DNA of 64,000 bases from Bacteroidales bacterium (GCA_022648685.1 JALCMW010000001.1:1-64000); one strand, 5' to 3'. Counted from the stretch's first letter, positions 51,487 to 61,058 are shown. Notes: generated by a model from the letters alone, not told the origin. Program-made: numbers and translations.

Positions 51487-52227
51487 TCACCCTCTTTCTG
51501 CTTTGCGCGCCAATTTCTGAAATACGTCATCCATATTGTTTGCTCCGAATCCGCTCTTTAGAGCAGAAGGGGAACCGAGAGCCTCTATACGGCCGTCAAC
51601 CATAATGGAAACTCTGTCGCAATATTCAGCCTCATCCATATAATGCGTAGTCACAAAGACTGTTATGCCTTTATCGGCCGTTTTATATATCATTTCCCAG
51701 AATTGACGCCTGGTCACGGGATCCACGCCTCCGGTAGGTTCATCAAGAAATACTATCTTGGGATGATGGAAAACGGCTACGGAAAAAGCAAGCTTCTGCT
51801 TCCATCCCAGAGGAAGGGAACCGACCATAGTATTTTTCTCGGCGGTAAAATCCAGATTTGCAAGGACCTTGTCGGTCCTCGGGGAAATTTCCTTGTCGGA
51901 AACCCCGTATATTCCGGCATATAAACGGATATTTTCCGCAACCGTAAGGTCATCATACAGGGAAAACCGCTGGCTCATATAACCTATCGATTTTTTTATG
52001 CTTTCGGTTTCTTTCAATATGTCATATCCGGCTACCGTCCCTTCTCCTTCCGTAGGAAGGCTCAGACCGCACAGGATTTTCATAGCCGTACTCTTTCCGG
52101 CTCCGTTAGCACCCAGGAAACCGAATATTTCCCCTTTGCCCACGGTGAAGGAAATATGATCGACCGCAGTGAAATCACCGAAACGTTTGGTAAGATTCCT
52201 GACTTCTATGGCATTCTCCCCCATCAT
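51487..52227 (-). CDS. ABC transporter ATP-binding protein
   Basis: 246 residues from the ATG in the ATGA overlap at 52227. Walker A FLGANGAGKSTAMKIL, Q-loop YMSQRFSLYDDLTV, a divergent signature MVGSLPLGWKQKLAF, Walker B IVFLDEPTGGVDPV, H-loop FVTTHYMDEAE. The canonical LSGG is replaced by SLPLG. It powers the two permeases together with the next ATPase, as YbhF (a fused double ATPase) does in enterobacteria. Confidence 0.9.
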   Translation of the reverse strand: MMGENAIEVRNLTKRFGDFTAVDHISFTVGKGEIFGFLGANGAGKSTAMKILCGLSLPTEGEGTVAGYDILKETESIKKSIGYMSQRFSLYDDLTVAENIRLYAGIYGVSDKEISPRTDKVLANLDFTAEKNTMVGSLPLGWKQKLAFSVAVFHHPKIVFLDEPTGGVDPVTRRQFWEMIYKTADKGITVFVTTHYMDEAEYCDRVSIMVDGRIEALGSPSALKSGFGANNMDDVFQKLARKAERG

Positions 52228-53132
52228 CGCAAAGATAATTTCATATAACAATCCTCCATTGTTGGCTGTATCTTTTTAACGGTAATATTTCCATACCCTA
52301 TTCCGGCGAGATAACCGGCAAGGGCCTTCTCACCGGAGAAACTTTCATCTACGACAAAGTGATGGGAGTCCCCGAAAGAATAACAGTATTTTATGCCGGT
52401 GAAAGAACGGACATCATCAAGCAGAGTATGCATTCTGTCTGAACTTACCGCATAAAGCGTTTCCCCGAAAGATTCCACTATACGCCCGGGAGTTTCGGAA
52501 TAAAGTATACTTCCTTCCTTTATAAAAGCGATCCTGCCGCATTGACCCGCCTCTTCCATATAAGGAGTCGAAACCATAACTGTCATGCCGGATTCCCTGA
52601 GATGCTTCAGGACAAGCCAGAATTCACGTCTGGAAACAGGATCTACACCTGTCGTGGGTTCGTCCAGAAACAGCACGGAAGGAGAATGGATCAAAGCGCA
52701 GCAAAGGGCGAGTTTCTGTTTCATACCGCCTGAAAGTCTGGAGGCTGCACGGTTACGGAACGGTTCCAATTGCTTGTAAATGTCATCTATAAGTACCCGT
52801 CCCGCTTCCAGAGTAGTGCCGAAAACCGTTGCGTAAAAACGGATATTTTCTTCTACTGTCAAATCACCGTAAAGCGAAAAACGGCCTGGCATATACCCTG
52901 TAATACAACGAAGCCTCCGGTAGTCCGATACAGGATCGAGTCCTTCCACCGACGCCTTACCGGCGTCAGGAAGTATAAGGGATGCCAGTATACGGAAAAG
53001 GGTGGTCTTCCCTGCTCCGTCGGCTCCGATAAGACCGAAAAGTTCCCCTTTTTGCACGGTCAGTGAAACTTCTTTCAGAGCTTTGACGGTACCGTAGGTT
53101 TTGGAAATATTTTCAGCAATGATGGAATCCAT
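52224..53132 (-). CDS. ABC transporter ATP-binding protein
   Basis: 302 residues. Walker A LIGADGAGKTTLFRIL, signature RLSGGMKQKLALCC, Walker B VLFLDEPTTGVDPVSRREF, then MVSTPYMEEAG, where the H-loop His is replaced by Pro (STPY for STHY). This means the pair may have one weak and one strong ATP site. A C-terminal ~80-residue extension follows the core. It starts 5 nt after the HlyD gene. Confidence 0.88.
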   Translation of the reverse strand: MDSIIAENISKTYGTVKALKEVSLTVQKGELFGLIGADGAGKTTLFRILASLILPDAGKASVEGLDPVSDYRRLRCITGYMPGRFSLYGDLTVEENIRFYATVFGTTLEAGRVLIDDIYKQLEPFRNRAASRLSGGMKQKLALCCALIHSPSVLFLDEPTTGVDPVSRREFWLVLKHLRESGMTVMVSTPYMEEAGQCGRIAFIKEGSILYSETPGRIVESFGETLYAVSSDRMHTLLDDVRSFTGIKYCYSFGDSHHFVVDESFSGEKALAGYLAGIGYGNITVKKIQPTMEDCYMKLSLR

Positions 53133-53137
53133 TTTCT

Positions 53138-54022
53138 TCAGAATGTCACTTGACCGAACGTACCTATTTTTATATATCCGTCATTCTTGACGGCGATCTT
53201 GACCGCATACACCATATCTGCCCTTTCATTGTCCGTGCGTATGTTTTTCGGAGTAAATTCGCCTTCCTGCGATATCCATGATATAATCCCGTCATAATGA
53301 CGGTCGTTATTGCCTCCGAACATCGCCGTGACTTTCACTTTCTGTCCGAGTTTCAACGACACAAGTCTGGAAGATGTCACGTAAGCACGCAAATACATAT
53401 TCGAAAGATCCGCTACTTTGAACAGGGGATGTCCGGCAATGGCAAGTTCACCTGCCAATACATATTTTGAAAGCACTGTCCCGCTAACAGGGGAACAAAT
53501 ACGGCATTTGGAAAGTTTGTCATCCACCTGTGCCACCTGGATTTCCATAGCGGAACTCTGCGCGTCTATGCTTGCAGCGCTGTTGTGCAACGCGGACAAC
53601 TGCGCCGAAAGCTGGCTTTGAAGCACCTTTATGGAAGAATTTATATCATCAAGCTGCTTTCTTGTAGCCGCACCGGATTCCAGAAGCCGTTCAACCCTGG
53701 CCTTTTCCGTATTCTGCTTGTCTATACGATCCCGCAAAGCGGCAGCTTGTTTGGATATATCGGGTCTGGAAATTGAAACGGAACTGCAGCTTTTCAATAG
53801 TTGCATTTTCGAAAGATAAAGCTGGACCGAATCGATAGCTCCGATCTGTTCCCACGCCTTTACAGAGTCGCCTTCTTCCAGATCGAGAGACAGGATTCGT
53901 CCGGAAGCTTCCGCAGATACGGTCACTTCATCGGCTTCGAAAGTCCCTTCGGCATCGTAAGGCTGTTTCCCGGTGCAAGCCGCTGTAAGGACAGCCAAAA
54001 GAAAAATAGCATTTCGTTTCAT
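53138..54022 (-). CDS. HlyD-family periplasmic adaptor (membrane fusion lipoprotein)
   Basis: 294 residues. Lipoprotein signal with lipobox LTAAC (Cys16), then biotinyl-lipoyl half VTVSAEASGRILSLDLEEGDSV, a coiled-coil hairpin (about 65-150) and the second half CRICSPVSGTVLSKYVLAGE, then beta-barrel LYLRAYVTSSRL. It links the ABC permeases to the TolC-like channel. 4 nt after the tolC-like gene. Confidence 0.9.
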   Translation of the reverse strand: MKRNAIFLLAVLTAACTGKQPYDAEGTFEADEVTVSAEASGRILSLDLEEGDSVKAWEQIGAIDSVQLYLSKMQLLKSCSSVSISRPDISKQAAALRDRIDKQNTEKARVERLLESGAATRKQLDDINSSIKVLQSQLSAQLSALHNSAASIDAQSSAMEIQVAQVDDKLSKCRICSPVSGTVLSKYVLAGELAIAGHPLFKVADLSNMYLRAYVTSSRLVSLKLGQKVKVTAMFGGNNDRHYDGIISWISQEGEFTPKNIRTDNERADMVYAVKIAVKNDGYIKIGTFGQVTF

Positions 54023-54026
54023 ATTT

Positions 54027-55301
54027 TCATTCGTTTACGGTGTATTTCAAATCATAAATATTTTTCAACAATTCTATATTGTGGATTTCTTTATTAAGTC
54101 TCGCCTGCTTTTCCGCAGTGATATCCCTCAGAAGATCGGTAACATCTGAAACGCCGTTTTCCAGCTTAGATTCCGAAGCCGCCCTGACGGACTTCCTTAA
54201 AGCAATTATTTTGTCATCCTGTTCCATCTGGTCATGAAGGCTGCCGATCGTCCTTTGCTGCCCGCTCGCAGCCAGACGTGAATTGAAAAGGAATGTATCC
54301 ATATTCACGGCAACTCTGTCCTTTGCGGCAGAAAGACTCAGCAATTTGTTCCGTTTGGTATAATATGCCCCGAAGTTCCACTGAAGACGAAGTCCGGCGG
54401 AATAATTCCATGTCCATCGGTTTTCCATCATATCCTTGAAAAGGTTCAGACCCGGATTTCCATAAAAACCTTGTACGGACAAGCCTATACGCGGATACGT
54501 CGAAGCTCTTACCGCTTGTTCCTGCGCAGAGAATTTATCTTCCAGACTTTCCATATAAGACAACTCCGGACGATTGTTTTCCATGGCTCCTACGTAAATT
54601 TCATCCGGGACTGAAACAGAATCCACTTCAATTCCCGTAAATATTGACAACATGGCAAGATAAGAATCCTTTGCCGCTTCAAGTCCGGTCATTTGTTGTT
54701 TTACGGTCAGTAATTCGGCTTCCACAGCATCGGCATCCGATTGCATGACTGTCCCGTTGGCAAGATATGACTTGATCTTTTCCAGATCGGCAGCCAGAAG
54801 ATTCATAACCAATCCCGTCTCCCTCACTTGTGCATCGGCAAGCAAGGCCCCGAAGAAAAGATCGTTCACCCGGCCTCTGACTGCATACATATCTACGGCC
54901 ACCGATTCCCTGTCCGCTTCACCTTGTGCAAGTGTGAAACGGCTTTCGGCACGTGAAGCGCCTCCGTCCCATATAGTCTGGGTAATATCGACTTCGGTAC
55001 GATATTGGTCTTTGTTCAGACCTTTCATATCCACACCCATCGACTTATAAACCTGGAGAAGTTTGTCGGAAAAAGAAGCCACATCGGATTGGTATGAAGC
55101 CCTGGCGGATAATGAAACCTTGGGAAGCCATTCCCGCGAGATATCGCTTAATGAATATTTCATCGTTTTCTCCACAAGATCATATTGGCGGATCATCGGA
55201 TAATTACGCGCAGCAAGTTTCTGGCATTCTTCCAATGAAGTCTGGGCAATACCGGCAACGGAGAATGACAAGGAAACAATAATCAGGAATATTCGTTTCA
55301 T
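54027..55301 (-). CDS. TolC-family outer membrane efflux protein
   Basis: 424 residues with signal peptide (MKRIFLIIVSLSFSVAGIAQ). TolC repeats: long helices with TSLEECQKLAARNYPMIRQYDLVEKT, then WLPKVSLSARASY, and second repeat RPELSYMESLEDKFSAQEQAVRASTYPRIGLSVQGFY. It forms the outer-membrane duct of the exporter. Overlaps TetR stop by ATGA. Confidence 0.9.
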   Translation of the reverse strand: MKRIFLIIVSLSFSVAGIAQTSLEECQKLAARNYPMIRQYDLVEKTMKYSLSDISREWLPKVSLSARASYQSDVASFSDKLLQVYKSMGVDMKGLNKDQYRTEVDITQTIWDGGASRAESRFTLAQGEADRESVAVDMYAVRGRVNDLFFGALLADAQVRETGLVMNLLAADLEKIKSYLANGTVMQSDADAVEAELLTVKQQMTGLEAAKDSYLAMLSIFTGIEVDSVSVPDEIYVGAMENNRPELSYMESLEDKFSAQEQAVRASTYPRIGLSVQGFYGNPGLNLFKDMMENRWTWNYSAGLRLQWNFGAYYTKRNKLLSLSAAKDRVAVNMDTFLFNSRLAASGQQRTIGSLHDQMEQDDKIIALRKSVRAASESKLENGVSDVTDLLRDITAEKQARLNKEIHNIELLKNIYDLKYTVNE

Positions 55302-55930
55302 TTTGAATCGGTATTTTTGAGACGGGCAATTATGACTTTGACATTCTCTGCTTTGCGAGCTTCAAGCATAGCTTTCTCGCTTCCGTAAATCCGACCGGAC
55401 AATTCTTTGATCACCGGATACATCAGGAAAAGGAATACATTCAAAGATACGATGTCAAGCATAAGATCGGCAGCCTTAATACGGCAGATTTCACCGGCGG
55501 AAGCAGCGGAATCCAGTTCCTTTTGCAACGTATCCAACAGAACCTCGGGCACGGTACCTACCGTATTCTTGAATTTTTCCATCCTGTTTCCGTCAGGTAT
55601 TATTTCATTTATTACAAACCGCGGCAATCCGGGATTGTCATAAAGGAAATCGAAATGAGACTCTATCGCTTTCTTCAGCCGTTCATGCAACGGAAGACTG
55701 AAATCGAAAAAACAGGAAAAAAGGGAATGCGAAATCAAGTCCACTTTCTTTTCGTAGACCTTGTTGAAAAGATTTTCTTTCGTACGGAAATAATAATGAA
55801 GCAAAGCATGGGTCACACCGGCGGTTTGTGCAATTTCCGTGGTTTTCGCTCCATCATAACCTTTTTTCAGAAAGATTTCCTCGGCAGCATTCAATATTGC
55901 AAGTTCGGTTTTGTTATACGCATCGGCCAT
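55298..55930 (-). CDS. TetR-family regulator of the export operon
   Basis: 210 residues from ATG 55930; a TTG 9 nt upstream is less likely. N-terminal HTH: ILNAAEEIFLKKGYDGAKTTEIAQTAGVTHALLHYYFRTKENLF, all TetR-typical. The C-terminal ligand domain is helical. First gene of the operon it probably represses; operator candidates lie between its promoter and start (55941-55963, with GTTTGTTAAA and TGTTAAAC). Confidence 0.9.
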   Translation of the reverse strand: MADAYNKTELAILNAAEEIFLKKGYDGAKTTEIAQTAGVTHALLHYYFRTKENLFNKVYEKKVDLISHSLFSCFFDFSLPLHERLKKAIESHFDFLYDNPGLPRFVINEIIPDGNRMEKFKNTVGTVPEVLLDTLQKELDSAASAGEICRIKAADLMLDIVSLNVFLFLMYPVIKELSGRIYGSEKAMLEARKAENVKVIIARLKNTDSK

Positions 55931-55940
55931 TATTGACAAG

Positions 55941-56000
55941 TTTGTTAAATAATCCTGTTAAACAATGATGCAAATATAGCGGTATTTCCTGTTTTTGCAA
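55941..56000 (-). promoter_or_regulatory. Promoter and putative TetR operator of the export operon
   Basis: Minus-strand TTG (55998-56000), 19 nt, TATATTTG (55971-55978). Between the start site and the ATG is GTTTGTTAAATAATCC followed by TGTTAAAC, with TGTTAAA repeated 15 bp apart and GTTT/AAAC symmetry. A repressor bound there would block the operon. Confidence 0.65.
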
Positions 56001-56049
56001 TAATTTTTCGTCTTTTCGACAAAAAATAGAAAAACGATTAAACCTTACG

Positions 56050-56223
56050 ACTTTGAATTTGTCTTATAATCGGTCATATCTTTTACGGACGGAAAGCGAA
56101 AGACTTTCGATTCGAAAAGGCGGGCCTTGATAATGAAATGGCAGTTTTTTAGAACTGCATTATTGTTGGTTATTTTTACGCTATCGGATCAGGCCGGAAC
56201 GGTCATCGTCCGATAGCTTTTTT
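56050..56223 (+). ncRNA. Candidate intergenic small RNA with strong terminator
   Basis: No gene lies on the plus strand here, but there is a plus-strand terminator: GCTATCGGA (56180-56188) with TCCGATAGC (56209-56217) then TTTTTT. Upstream, TTTG (56052-56055), 21 nt, TATCTTTT (56077-56084) resembles a promoter with one mismatch. A transcript of about 130 nt would hold two more hairpins (GAAAG/CTTTC near 56097, GCAGTT/AACTGC near 56142). Promoter strength is the weak point. Confidence 0.45.
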
Positions 56224-56228
56224 GTCTA

Positions 56229-56352
56229 ACAAATACCCCGATCAAACAAAAGCCTTGGGCGAACAGAATGTTTCAGTCGAACAAATACCTCGGTCAAACA
56301 AATAATCTTGGTTAAGCAAATGTATTGGTTAAGTAAACGTCTTGGTCGAAAA
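56229..56352. repeat. Degenerate 17-18 bp tandem repeat array
   Basis: Seven consecutive units of 17-18 bp follow the pattern CAAATA, 3-5 variable bases, (C/T)GGT(C/T)(A/G)A(A/G). The best units are CAAATACCTCGGTCAAA and CAAATGTATTGGTTAAG. The array lies between the terminator above and the lspA stop. It codes for nothing convincing in either strand. Confidence 0.65.
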
Positions 56353-56363
56353 CAACCGGCATC

Positions 56364-57035
56364 TCACTTGGATTTGTCCCCTGAAAAAAACTTATACTGA
56401 AATATAATAAGATAAAAGGCACCGACCGTTACACAGCTGTCGGCGAAGTTGAATATGGGTTCGAAGAACCGGAAAGCATGGCCCCCTATCACAGGAATCC
56501 ATGAAGGCCATGTGGTATCTATCAGTGGAAAATAAAACATGTCCACGACTTTGCCGAACATCAAAGGTGCGTAATGACCTCCGAAGCTGGCAACGACTCC
56601 GGGAGCCGATTCGCTGAAAACAAGGCCATAGAATAATGAATCAATGATATTTCCCAAAGCCCCGGCTGTAATCAGTGTCAATCCTATAAGAACGCCATCG
56701 GGAACTTTTCGCGAAATCCCGGTTTTTCCGGGATCAATGGATCCGGATGCCAATGTTTTCCCGGACTGCCTAACCAATTTCGTGATCCACCAGCATAAGG
56801 CACCGAACAAAGCGAGACGGAATAATGTAAGCAAGAATTTCCCTGCAACGCCGCCGAATTTCATTCCGAACGCCATACCTTCGTTTTCTATGAACAATAT
56901 CCTGAACCAATGACCTATAACAGGAAAAGAATCACCTACAGCCATGTTTGTCTTGACCAGAATTTTTATCACCTGATCGACAATAACAAGCAAAGCCCCG
57001 AGAATCAGCAGCTTCTTGCCCTTTGGAATTTTCAT
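56364..57035 (-). CDS. lspA: Lipoprotein signal peptidase II
   Basis: 223 residues from ATG 57035 (MKIPKGKKLLIL); a TTG 24 nt upstream overlaps the dksA-like gene. Four membrane helices; catalytic Asp pair in ALGNIIDSLFYG and FNFADSCVTVGAF, plus FIENEGMAFGMKF. A ~35-residue loop (QSGKTLASGSIDPGKTG...) between helices 2 and 3 and a longer periplasmic loop are typical of Bacteroidetes LspA. It cleaves prolipoprotein signals. 1 nt after the dksA-like stop. Confidence 0.93.
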   Translation of the reverse strand: MKIPKGKKLLILGALLVIVDQVIKILVKTNMAVGDSFPVIGHWFRILFIENEGMAFGMKFGGVAGKFLLTLFRLALFGALCWWITKLVRQSGKTLASGSIDPGKTGISRKVPDGVLIGLTLITAGALGNIIDSLFYGLVFSESAPGVVASFGGHYAPLMFGKVVDMFYFPLIDTTWPSWIPVIGGHAFRFFEPIFNFADSCVTVGAFYLIIFQYKFFSGDKSK

Positions 57036-57036
57036 G

Positions 57037-57495
57037 CTAGTTTTTGCCTTTTTTGGCAAGCATCTCTTTTGCTTCCACTGTCAGAGTGGCATGAGGCACC
57101 AAACGGAGTCTTTCCTTAGGGATAAGCTTACCGGTAACCCGGCAGATACCGTAAGTCTTGTTCTCTATCCTGACAAGAGCAGCCTCCAGATTCTTTATGA
57201 ATTTATATTGGCGCTGTGCCAACTGGCTGGCCTCTTCTTTGGACAATTGAGCGGCTCCGTCGTCCTCAACCGTCTTGAAAGAAGGGGAAGTATCTTCGAT
57301 GTCATTACTTCCGTTATGCATAACAACCTGCCTGAGAGTTTCATACTCTTTACGTGCCTTATCAAGCATTTCATTGATAATGCCTTTGAATTCTTCCAGC
57401 TCTTCATCGGAATAACGGTTTTTTCCAAAATCATTGTTATCCGTTGCATTTTCGGCAGAAGCACGGCCTTTAGCTTTAAAATCTTCAGTTGCCAT
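57037..57495 (-). CDS. DksA/TraR-family protein lacking most zinc cysteines
   Basis: 152 residues. N-terminal coiled coil (EFKGIINEMLDKARKEYETLRQ), then the family's C-terminal motif YGICRVTGKLIPKERLRLVPHATLTVEAK. Three of the four zinc cysteines are replaced (T, P/H and L positions), leaving one. This is a common form in Bacteroidetes. DksA-like proteins act in the RNA polymerase secondary channel. Between ileS and lspA in one operon. Confidence 0.85.
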   Translation of the reverse strand: MATEDFKAKGRASAENATDNNDFGKNRYSDEELEEFKGIINEMLDKARKEYETLRQVVMHNGSNDIEDTSPSFKTVEDDGAAQLSKEEASQLAQRQYKFIKNLEAALVRIENKTYGICRVTGKLIPKERLRLVPHATLTVEAKEMLAKKGKN

Positions 57496-57517
57496 AAGCT
57501 TAACTATTTAAACGATA

Positions 57518-60500
57518 TTATTTACGAATTACATCTATCCTTATCGAAGCTTCATTCCATTCCACGGCCGAACCATGATCTTCGCCGGCCGAAGGTTTTT
57601 CAAGCATTATCGACAAGGCTAAAGTCTGTGAAGCAATATAATCACGGAATGATTCAAGTGAATCCGAAATTTCATCATAATCGGTATTTTCCGCATATAT
57701 GATCACCTTGACTTTGTCAGTGACATCGAATCCATTGTCTTTCCGGAGATTCTGGATTCTGTTTATAAGTTCCCTGGCTACACCTTCCCTCTTTAAAGAA
57801 TCGTTGATTTCTATATCCAAAGCCAGAGTAAGAGGACCGTCGGTTGCAACAAGCCAACCGGGCATATCTTCAGACGATATGAAGTAGTCCCCGGGTTTCA
57901 GCACAACATTTATTCCGTCAGTAGTTCTGAAAGAATATGGATTACCCGTAGTTTCGGCTTCCTGTATTTCACCTATGGCCTTTTGCGTGAACGAGCCGAA
58001 AGCGGCAGCTATCTTTTTCATATCCTTGCCGTATTCCTTCCCGAGCGTCTTGAAATTAGGCTTTATCTTTTTCGTGATTATGCCGGTAGTATCGGAAATG
58101 AACTCCGCATCCTTGACGTTGACTTCACCCAAAATAAGATCCTTGACTTTTTCAAGCTGGATTTTCACTTTGTCTGAAATCACAGGGATGACAAGTTTGG
58201 AAAGAGGCTGGCGGACTTTTATGTTGACCTTGCGCCTCAATGCAAGAACCATTGAAGAAGCCCTCTGGGCCAACTCCATCCTTTCCTCAAGATCTTTGTC
58301 CACAACCGAATCATCAAAGGAAGGCATATCAACATAATGGACGGACTCAGCTCCTTCCGGAACGAGATCAAGATAGAGCCTGTCCATATAGAAAGGCGCT
58401 ATCGGAGCAGACAGTACCGCAATATTCACAAGAACTTCGTAAAGTGTCTGGTATGCTGCCATTTTATCCCTTTCCATGCTTCCGCCCCAGAATCTCTTCC
58501 TGTTGAGACGGACATACCAGTTGCTGACATTATCGCAGACGAAATCCTGGATAAGACGACCGGCTGTGGTAATGTCGTAATCTTCGTATGCGGCTGTGAC
58601 ATTCTTCTCAAGTGTATTAAGAAGCGATATTATCCATCTGTCTATTTCCGGACGTTCATTATAAGGGATCCGCTCCGATTTAGGATCGAAGCCGTCTACA
58701 TTTGCGTACAAGGCGAAGAAAGAATAAGTATTGTACAGAGTCCCGAAGAATTTTCTCCTTATTTCATCCACGCCGGCTTCATCGAAACGGAGATTATCCC
58801 ATGGCTGGGCATTGGTAAGCATATACCAGCGCAAGGCATCGGCACCGTATTTGTCCAAAGCTTTGAACGGATCCACCGCATTATGCAGACGCTTGCTCAT
58901 TTTTTCTCCGTTCTTGTCCAAGACCAGGCCGTTTGAAATCACGCGTTTGAAAGCGGGGGTTCCGCTTACCATGGTATGGATGGCATGAAGGGTATAGAAC
59001 CAGCCGCGCGTCTGGTCCACTCCTTCGGCAATGAAATCCGCAGTTCGTCCGAATTCAGGCGAATCGAGATTGCGAAGTCCTTCCTGGGCATATGGCATGG
59101 AACCGGAATCAAACCAGACATCTATCAGGTCGCTCTCCCTGATCATTTTCTTCCCTGAAGGGGAAACCAGGAAGATTTCATCAACATATGGCCTGTGAAG
59201 ATCTATCTTGTCATAATTGTCCTTGCCCATATCTCCGGGATCGAAACCTTTGCGGGCAAGAGGATTGTATTCCATGAAACCCGCAGACACCGCTTTCTCG
59301 ATTTCGGAATATAATTCCTTTACCGTTCCTATACATTTTTCTTCCTTTCCGTCTTCCGTTCTCCATATGGGAAGAGGAGTACCCCAGAAACGGCTTCGGG
59401 ACAAGTTCCAGTCCTGTATATTTTCAAGCCACTGGCCAAAACGTCCTGTACCTGTGGATTCCGGTTTCCATTTGATCGTTTTGTTCAAGGCGACCATTTG
59501 GTCTTTGACAGCGGAAGTCTTTATGAACCAGGCATCCAGAGGATAGTAAAGGATCGGCTTGTCAGTTCTCCAACTGTGCGGATAACTGTGGACATGTTTC
59601 TGGATTCTGAAAGCGCGTCCATCGGCTTTCATCATCATGCACATATCTACATCCAGCGAATCGGCATCCTTTGGAAGGTTGTCGTCATAGGCATTTTTCA
59701 CATATCTTCCGGAATATTCCTTATAATCGGCGGACACATGCCCATTGACGTAATCAGGATCAAGGTCTTCCAGTCTGAAAAACCGGCCGTCCCTGTCCAC
59801 CTGCGGCTGAAGGTTTCCGTTTTTGTCGATCACCATCAGAGGAGGGATACCGAAATCGGCGGCAACTTTTTTGTCATCAGCTCCGAATGTCGGTGCAATA
59901 TGTACGATTCCCGTACCTTCTTCCGTACTTACATAATCCCCGGAAATCACCCTGAAGGCATCTCCTTCAATGGGCTTGAACCAGGGAATAAGCTGACGGT
60001 ATCTTACACCTACCATATCGGCGCCTTTGAATACACCGTCAAGAATCTTGTAAGGGATTATCTTGTCGCCTTTCTTATAGTTTTCGAAAGAGAGACCTTC
60101 TCCGTCTTTGCCGAACCATGATTCAACCAGATCCTCGGCGACCAGATATATTGCCGGAGAACCGGTGTAAGGATTGAAAGACTCAACCCTGACATATTTT
60201 ATCTTCGGTCCTACACAAAGAGCTGTGTTTGAAGGCAATGTCCATGGAGTAGTTGTCCATGCTATAAAAAATACGGGAAGTCCGGCACCTTCGAAAAGAG
60301 GTTGCGATTTTGCATCCTCTATTATTTCGAACTGGCATGTAACGGTGGTATCCGTAACATCCTTGTAGCAGCCGGGCTGGTTCAATTCGTGCGAACTCAG
60401 ACCGGTCCCGTCCGACGGGGAATACGGTTGTATGGAAAATCCTTTATAAAGCAGACCCTTGTCGTATATCTTTTTGAGAAGGTACCAGAGTGTCTCGATA

Positions 60501-60964
60501 TATCTATTGTCGTATGTGATGTATGCATCGTCCGTATCCACCCAGTAGCCGATCCTTTCGGTGAGGGAAACCCACTCTTTGGTGTATTTCATGACTTCTT
60601 TCCGGCAGATGCTGTTGTATTCCTCAACGGAAATCTTATCTCCTATATCATCCTTGTGTATACCGAGCATTTTTTCAACCCCGATTTCCACGGGAAGTCC
60701 GTGTGTATCCCAGCCGGCGCGACGGTTCACCTTGAAACCGCTCTGTGTCTTGTACCGGCAGACGGCATCCTTTATGGACCTTGCCATTACATGATGGATT
60801 CCGGGCATTCCGTTTGCGGAAGGAGGACCTTCAAAGAATACAAACTCGGGAGCGCCTTCCCTTAACTCAAGGGATTTCTCGAAAGCGCCGTTTTTCTTCC
60901 ACCTTGTCAATATCTCGTTGTTGACGGAAACAAGGTCCAGACCTTTATACTCTTTAAATGTCAT
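57518..60964 (-). CDS. ileS: Isoleucyl-tRNA synthetase
   Basis: 1148 residues. HIGH motif region GPPSANGMPGIHHVMARSIKD (G-I-H-H), editing domain with TTTPWTLPSNTALCV and GTGIVHIAPTFGADD, KMSKR in KNGEKMSKRLHN, and the anticodon-binding C terminus. The length and sequence fit the eukaryote-like type of IleS normal in Bacteroidetes, which tends to resist mupirocin. Start ATG 60964, with its promoter at 61025-61055. Confidence 0.96.
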   Translation of the reverse strand: MTFKEYKGLDLVSVNNEILTRWKKNGAFEKSLELREGAPEFVFFEGPPSANGMPGIHHVMARSIKDAVCRYKTQSGFKVNRRAGWDTHGLPVEIGVEKMLGIHKDDIGDKISVEEYNSICRKEVMKYTKEWVSLTERIGYWVDTDDAYITYDNRYIETLWYLLKKIYDKGLLYKGFSIQPYSPSDGTGLSSHELNQPGCYKDVTDTTVTCQFEIIEDAKSQPLFEGAGLPVFFIAWTTTPWTLPSNTALCVGPKIKYVRVESFNPYTGSPAIYLVAEDLVESWFGKDGEGLSFENYKKGDKIIPYKILDGVFKGADMVGVRYRQLIPWFKPIEGDAFRVISGDYVSTEEGTGIVHIAPTFGADDKKVAADFGIPPLMVIDKNGNLQPQVDRDGRFFRLEDLDPDYVNGHVSADYKEYSGRYVKNAYDDNLPKDADSLDVDMCMMMKADGRAFRIQKHVHSYPHSWRTDKPILYYPLDAWFIKTSAVKDQMVALNKTIKWKPESTGTGRFGQWLENIQDWNLSRSRFWGTPLPIWRTEDGKEEKCIGTVKELYSEIEKAVSAGFMEYNPLARKGFDPGDMGKDNYDKIDLHRPYVDEIFLVSPSGKKMIRESDLIDVWFDSGSMPYAQEGLRNLDSPEFGRTADFIAEGVDQTRGWFYTLHAIHTMVSGTPAFKRVISNGLVLDKNGEKMSKRLHNAVDPFKALDKYGADALRWYMLTNAQPWDNLRFDEAGVDEIRRKFFGTLYNTYSFFALYANVDGFDPKSERIPYNERPEIDRWIISLLNTLEKNVTAAYEDYDITTAGRLIQDFVCDNVSNWYVRLNRKRFWGGSMERDKMAAYQTLYEVLVNIAVLSAPIAPFYMDRLYLDLVPEGAESVHYVDMPSFDDSVVDKDLEERMELAQRASSMVLALRRKVNIKVRQPLSKLVIPVISDKVKIQLEKVKDLILGEVNVKDAEFISDTTGIITKKIKPNFKTLGKEYGKDMKKIAAAFGSFTQKAIGEIQEAETTGNPYSFRTTDGINVVLKPGDYFISSEDMPGWLVATDGPLTLALDIEINDSLKREGVARELINRIQNLRKDNGFDVTDKVKVIIYAENTDYDEISDSLESFRDYIASQTLALSIMLEKPSAGEDHGSAVEWNEASIRIDVIRK

Positions 60965-61024
60965 AATTTTTGTCTATTTTTGCGTATGCAAATGCATCTG
61001 CTGCAAACGATACTTTTTAGTCTG

Positions 61025-61055
61025 CAAAGATAGGCATTTCTGACTTTTTATCAAA
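61025..61055 (-). promoter_or_regulatory. ileS: ileS operon promoter
   Basis: Minus strand TTTG (61052-61055), 19 nt, TATCTTTG (61025-61032). This predicts a start near 61018 and a 54-nt leader; it would serve ileS, the dksA-like gene and lspA. On the plus strand TATTTTTG (60973-60980) may serve cvpA. Confidence 0.75.
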
Positions 61056-61058
61056 TTT

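Noticed and set aside
58337..58936. Long frames opposite ileS (here 199 codons).
   Set aside because: ileS is certain; the opposite frames have no motifs.
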